NCBI RefSeq assembly: GCF_008728515.1
Contig: NC_044980.1
Location: forward strand, 61,191,590-61,255,589
Origin: Papio anubis
Taxonomy: Eukaryota; Chordata; Mammalia; Primates; Cercopithecidae
Length of the DNA stretch: 64,000 bases
Direction of reading: 5' to 3'
This document shows, in pieces, positions 59,601 through 64,000 of the stretch (its first letter is position 1; each line of letters starts with the position of its first letter). Position numbers and translations under genes: made by a program. The notes under the pieces are model-generated. The model searched no databases. It worked only from the letters and a program-made list of their open reading frames with translations, and was not told where the DNA came from.

Positions 59601-60534
59601 AGAAAACAATAAGATTAAAGAAAGAAAATCATAAACATTACTTGGCTTAGCAATAGACAACATTTATTCAACCATAATTGTATACACCTTAGTATTAAGT
59701 AAACCAAAAATTGCGATTTAATAACTTTGGGAGATTGACAGTAGAGGAACCAAAGTTATAAATGAATCTGTTTGTAAAAAACACTTTCAACAAAACTTTA
59801 CCAGGTTCCTGTTGTGTGTCCAGCTTTGGGCTAGGCTGAGAGAGCAAGGTGATGAAGACGCGTCTGTAAGGATTGCACAGATGATGGGAGAGATTGCAAA
59901 TTAATTTGTGTTAATAAGTTGTTTCCAGCAAATTCCCTGAGGCCTTGGTTACAGGTGTGCCCATTCCTTTCTGAAAGCTCGAATCCTTTGAATGGATGGC
60001 AATTTACAGTTAAAAAAGGATTCTTAAGTTATCAATATTTTCACTGCAGGGACCTTTTCATTGTGAGCTTTTGGTACATTTAGTATTTATTTACACACAG
60101 TTAAGTGTTGTATAAAGTTAGAGACAGGCTGCAATCCTAAATTCCCCTTCCCAACCAGGTAGAGTGTTACATCCTTGGATCTCAAATATACTCAAGAAAT
60201 TGCATAACTTTCTCCTCACTACTCTCTATTTATCTCTTGGCAGGGGACTAAGCTCCACTAGGCTTGCCCATTTCCTTGGGCCTCTATGAGTAGTATAGTT
60301 CCCTGAGGATTCATTGTATTATGGAACACTTACATGATTCACTTGATTCAGAAACAGGATGATTATCCTGCTTTAACATACCATTGGGAGGAGGTCTGGC
60401 AAGGTCTGTCAAGGTCTGAAGGTGAACAACCTCTTTGACAAGAAAGGAGGGCATTTCCTGATAGAAAAATGTGATTTAAAAAAAATTAAGCCATTGGACC
60501 TCTCCATCAGAAAATGAAATCTTGAATCTTTGAA
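59601..60534. other. No feature recognised
   Basis: Possible faint MIR/L2 trace at 59800-59890 (ccaggttcctgttgtgtgtc). Otherwise unassigned. Confidence 0.4.
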
Positions 60535-60790
60535 ATCTCTATCCAATAGAATGTTCTGTGATATGGGAATATTCTGTGCTGTCTAATACCTTAGCCCCTA
60601 TGGAACTGGATTTGTGTGACTATATAGCACATTGGACCATGAGGATATTTAGTTTTTAAAATGTGGTTAGTGAGAACAAGAAACAGAAGTTTTAATTTCA
60701 TTTAACTTTAATTAATTTTATAATTATATGGCCACATGTGGCTAGTAGCTACCATGTGGGACAATGCAGGTCTGGAGAGAAGCTGTGTTA
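60535..60790. mobile_element. Non-autonomous DNA transposon (hAT-like)
   Basis: tccaatagaatgttctgtga at the left and gctagtagctaccatgtggg at the right follow a common mammalian MITE pattern, with gccacatgtggctagtagct near 60730. The family name is not certain. Confidence 0.6.
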
Positions 60791-61079
60791 GCTGGTTCAA
60801 TAAGTCACCAGAAAATTTTTTAGGATTTTCTGAACCTCTTATTTTCTCTTATTTAGGAACTAATAATAAGAACCTAGAACTATAAGGGCCTGATTGATTA
60901 TTTTAGAGAGAATGTAAAAAGGGAGAAGTAGAGATAGGCTTAGGGAATAAAATAATGCAAGGTGGAGGCTGAGGTAGCAGCTAGACATAAGAAAGACAAA
61001 AGTACTGTCTTTGAAAGATGAGAGTGATGGGGTAGGTGAGGGAAGGAAAGGGAGGGAGGTTGGGGGGAGAGAGGAGAGA

Positions 61080-61203
61080 GAAAGGAAAGAAGAAAAGAAG
61101 AAAAGAAGGAAGGAAGGAAGGAAGGAACGAAGGAAGGAAGGAAGGAACGAAGGAAGGAAGGAAGAAAGGAAGGAAGGAAGAAAGGAAGGAAGGAAGGAAG
61201 GAC
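61080..61203. repeat. (GGAA)n microsatellite
   Basis: A purine-only tract. Between 61108 and 61199 there are 19 GGAA motifs in runs of 5, 4, 3, 3 and 4, separated by CGAA or GAAA variants. The open frames across it (poly-KE/RKEG or poly-SFLP) are artefacts of the repeat. Confidence 0.98.
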
Positions 61204-61207
61204 CCAA

Positions 61208-61896
61208 TGGTCTTTCCTTGCCTGCTGCCTAGACAGAGACAATTTATCAAGACAAGGGAATTGCAGTAGAGAAAGAGTTTTAATTTATGCAGAGCTGACT
61301 GTAGGGGAGACCATGGTTTTATTATTACCCACTCAAATCAGTCTCTCCAATAATTCAGGGAGCAGGGTTTTTAAGGACAATTTGGTGAGTAGGGGCCAGT
61401 GAGTCAGGAGTACTGATTGGTTGAGTTGGAGATGAAGTCATGGGAGTTGAAGCTGTCTCCTCGCACTGAGTCAGTTCCTGAGTGAGGGCCCACAAGACCA
61501 GATGAGCCAGTTCATCCATCTGGGTGGTGTCAACTGATCCACTGGGCCTGCAAAATATCTAAGCACTCATCTTAGATTTTTCAATAGTGATGTTATCCCC
61601 AGGAGCCTCCAGCTACATGACTCCTAAACTATAACTTCTAATCTTGTAGCTAATTTGTTAGACCTACAAAGGCAGTCTAATTCTCAGGCAGGAAGGGGGT
61701 TTGTGTTGGGAAAGGGCTGTTACCATCTTTGTTTCAAAGTTAAAGTATAAACTAAATTTCTCCCAAAGTTAGTTTGGCCTGTGCACATGAATGAACAAGG
61801 ACATCATGGAGGTTAGAAGCAAGATGGAGTCAGTTAGGTCAGATCTCTTTCACTGTAATAATTTTCTCAGTTATAATTTTTGCAAACAGAGTTTCA
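61208..61896 (-). mobile_element. ERV solo LTR inside a GGAA-rich tract
   Basis: The plus strand starts tggtctttccttgcctgctg and ends ttttgcaaacagagtttca. On the minus strand an attaaa signal lies near 61280 in a U3-R-U5-like layout. More GGAA-type sequence (gaatgaaggaaggaaccaag) follows directly at 61897, so the LTR appears to have landed within the microsatellite. Family probably ERV1; no exact TSD. Confidence 0.72.
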
Positions 61897-61929
61897 GAAT
61901 GAAGGAAGGAACCAAGGAAGAAAGCTTAG

Positions 61930-64000
61930 AAAACACATCATTGATGAATAACTGAGCCTGGGGGCTACCGGCTGCTAGGAGAACCCAGCCTACTGACAGA
62001 TCACACTACAAATAGTGTGAACTCAATTTTTTTATTCATCTTATCAAATTAGCCACTCATTTATCTAAGTAATGTCTTCCAGTTTAAACATTTACATTGC
62101 CATGAATAAATGAAAATGTATTTCACCTTGGTTAGCATAATCAAAGCTATAATTTTCTTTAAAATTAATAGATGAAGTCCAATATATACATTTACTAATT
62201 AGCTATTTGAACACCATGTGCACAATGGTACATGTACACAAACACACACTGATAATCTTACCTTACCTCATTTCCGTAAATTACCTAAATCTTTCCTTAA
62301 TTTATTGAGTGAAGAAATATGAGCAAAGAGCCCAAGGAATTTCCTGTCATTTCTCTAGAATGCATTATGTCTTCTCCTCAGCGTGGCAATAAGGGGCCCT
62401 AACCTGAAATGTACAACTTGAAAATTTTTCACACACACACACACGTGTGCACGCGTGTGTGCTGCTTAGTTTTTAAATAAGTCTTTGGGTAAATGAATAG
62501 ATGACCAGAATCATCTGGGAGCTTACATTCTATCAGAAGAAATAGCAAGTTTCTTTGGTCCAGATTTGGTCCAGATTTGGTCCAATGCCTTTTGTCTTCA
62601 GAAAAGTATTAAAATTTATCCTAAATTATCATAGATCTATAAATCTAGGCTCCAAAAGATACTCCCTTTGGAAAGTTAAATGTAACAAAATTTTAAATAA
62701 TTCAAGTTTGACTCACAACATTATTACCAGGGCTCACTGCCTCAGAGAAACAATTACTACATCAAAGGGGATTGTGGGAAGAATTAGTTAAAACTGTAGG
62801 TTGATGAAAAAGAATTGATTCAATGGTGTTTATTTATAATGAACACAAATATCTGTATCAATACTGGAAGCTATATGCTTAATTATATTTAGAACTATAT
62901 ACTGGGTTCTAAAACACTTTTTGACTTCTTTCAAAAGTCAAGACTTGCTCAACAAGTCTTTATTTAAAGAGCTTAAGAGATTGGCAGGGCAGCAAATTTC
63001 AGCAGATTAGTGGGGAAAGAAACAGAGCACTGTTCAGGAAAAGAAAAAACAGACATTTTGGATAAATACGCTTCAGAGAGGCTGAAATGTTAGCACCTTT
63101 TCTTTCTCAGCTTCTTCAGTTCTTACACTAGAAAAGTATAAGGGTACAGATACATTCACAGTGACATACATTTGTCAATCAGTGACATTTATTCGGTCTG
63201 CCCTCTGTAGAAACGTGAACTGACATAGAGTGCGGGATTTAAAAGAACTGCAAGACCAGATCTTCCTCTCAAGAAATTGCACCTGAAAATAAATGAAAAG
63301 CATATTCATAGAATAACACAGCAAGAGCATATGAATAGAGTAAAATCTCTAGGTACATAATTAATGAAGGCTCATTGAGTAGAGGAATTAAGAGAATTGA
63401 GTCAAGTTAATCAGGAAAAGTTCTCAAGGAGTGATTTTAAAGCCAGATTTGAAAGGTGAGAGTTTAATGGAATGGGATGAGAGGATACATCCCTCATTGC
63501 TTGCCTATCCCCGCTTACAGATGAGTGTAATTTGGGGCTTGTACAGTCAGTGTCATTCTTCATGTTGGCTAATGGTGTGACTGAAGCAAGGCAGCATTGC
63601 ACTGAAAATGCTGCTCAAGTGCCATGTTACAGGGCAGGCAGGGGGCAGGTTGGTATTCTATGATCCTCCTCTCTGAATGGCAACTTCCAAGCTAACCTCA
63701 GATCAAAAGAAATAACAAGAGTACAGAGGCTTCTTAAGAAGAAGTCAGGAAAGCATGCTGCCCATTTTGAAACAAAAGAGTTGCTAAGCAGAGCTGACTG
63801 GAGGCACCATAAAGGAAGGAGGGCCCATAGGGGAGTGCGCCCCTTGTGGACCACGGGGGTGGCAATAGAGCGAAAGGAAGCCCAGGTGTTCCCCACAAGT
63901 AGGGAGGAAGTGTGTTGCTAACTACCAGGTGCCAAATACCTACTTCTGCTCAGGTAAGGTGACTGCCCTCTCAGGGAGCAGGGATGGGCTGGGGGCGGTG
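61930..64000. other. Low-repeat DNA, no gene recognised
   Basis: Holds the alternating tract at 62430 and an 11-bp tandem (ttggtccagat, 62556-62583, 2.6 copies). The last ~200 bp are GC-richer. No exon or RNA gene is supported. Confidence 0.45.
62430..62462. repeat. 33-nt strictly alternating purine/pyrimidine tract
   Basis: (CA)n passing into cgtgtgcacgcgtgtgtgc. It alternates pyrimidine and purine at every base and includes three CpGs, the pattern with the highest Z-DNA potential. Confidence 0.97.

Noticed and set aside
61011..61269. Long open frames of Lys/Glu/Arg or Ser/Phe/Pro repeats on both strands
   Set aside because: They are translations of the GGAA microsatellite; a 4-bp repeat keeps frames open without selection.

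Overview
The window is primate nuclear DNA, almost certainly human. It holds many Alu copies, including one young AluY with a 16-bp target-site duplication (TSD), an L1PA-type L1, MaLR/MST solo LTRs, an ERV1-type provirus, MIR and L2 relics and hAT MITEs. GC is low and no CpG island is visible. I see no protein-coding exon, no complete RNA gene and no bacterial or phage feature. The only recognisable coding remnants are decayed L1 ORF2 pieces. It reads as intergenic or deep intronic DNA; no gene system was found.

Layout. 0-6 kb: L1 scraps, a MaLR LTR split by an Alu, and an L2 copy in two parts. 6.4-17 kb: old plus-strand L1 DNA used as a landing pad, interrupted by Alus, an MST LTR, microsatellites, a DNA transposon that itself carries a MER1-type hAT element (8-bp TSD), a 5'-inverted L1, an MLT1-type LTR and a roughly 35-nt insert that matches the 5' half of tRNA-Arg(CCT). 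17-33 kb: mostly low-repeat DNA with MIR, L2, MER5-like and MST copies and the AluY. 33.8-44 kb: an L1 copy split by an 8.4-kb minus-strand ERV1-type provirus with two LTRs, a polypurine tract and a tRNA-Arg-type primer-binding site. 47.6-53.4 kb: an LTR, an L1PA insertion with an inverted 5' end bounded by a 14-bp TSD, and an older L1. 53-64 kb: an old L1/HAL1-like element carrying a local 124-bp tandem duplication and an LTR, then a GGAA microsatellite abutting another LTR, and a strictly alternating purine/pyrimidine tract.

The most unusual observations are the tRNA-half insertion at 12,026-12,060, the 29-bp-arm inverted repeat at 16,571-16,637, the 34-bp palindrome at 33,581-33,614, and the twin-primed L1 at 49,275-51,461 that keeps the first ~310 bp of the L1 promoter in flipped orientation. 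Repeat family names come from memory of consensus sequences, without a database search; subfamily labels are tentative and boundaries are approximate unless a TSD is quoted.
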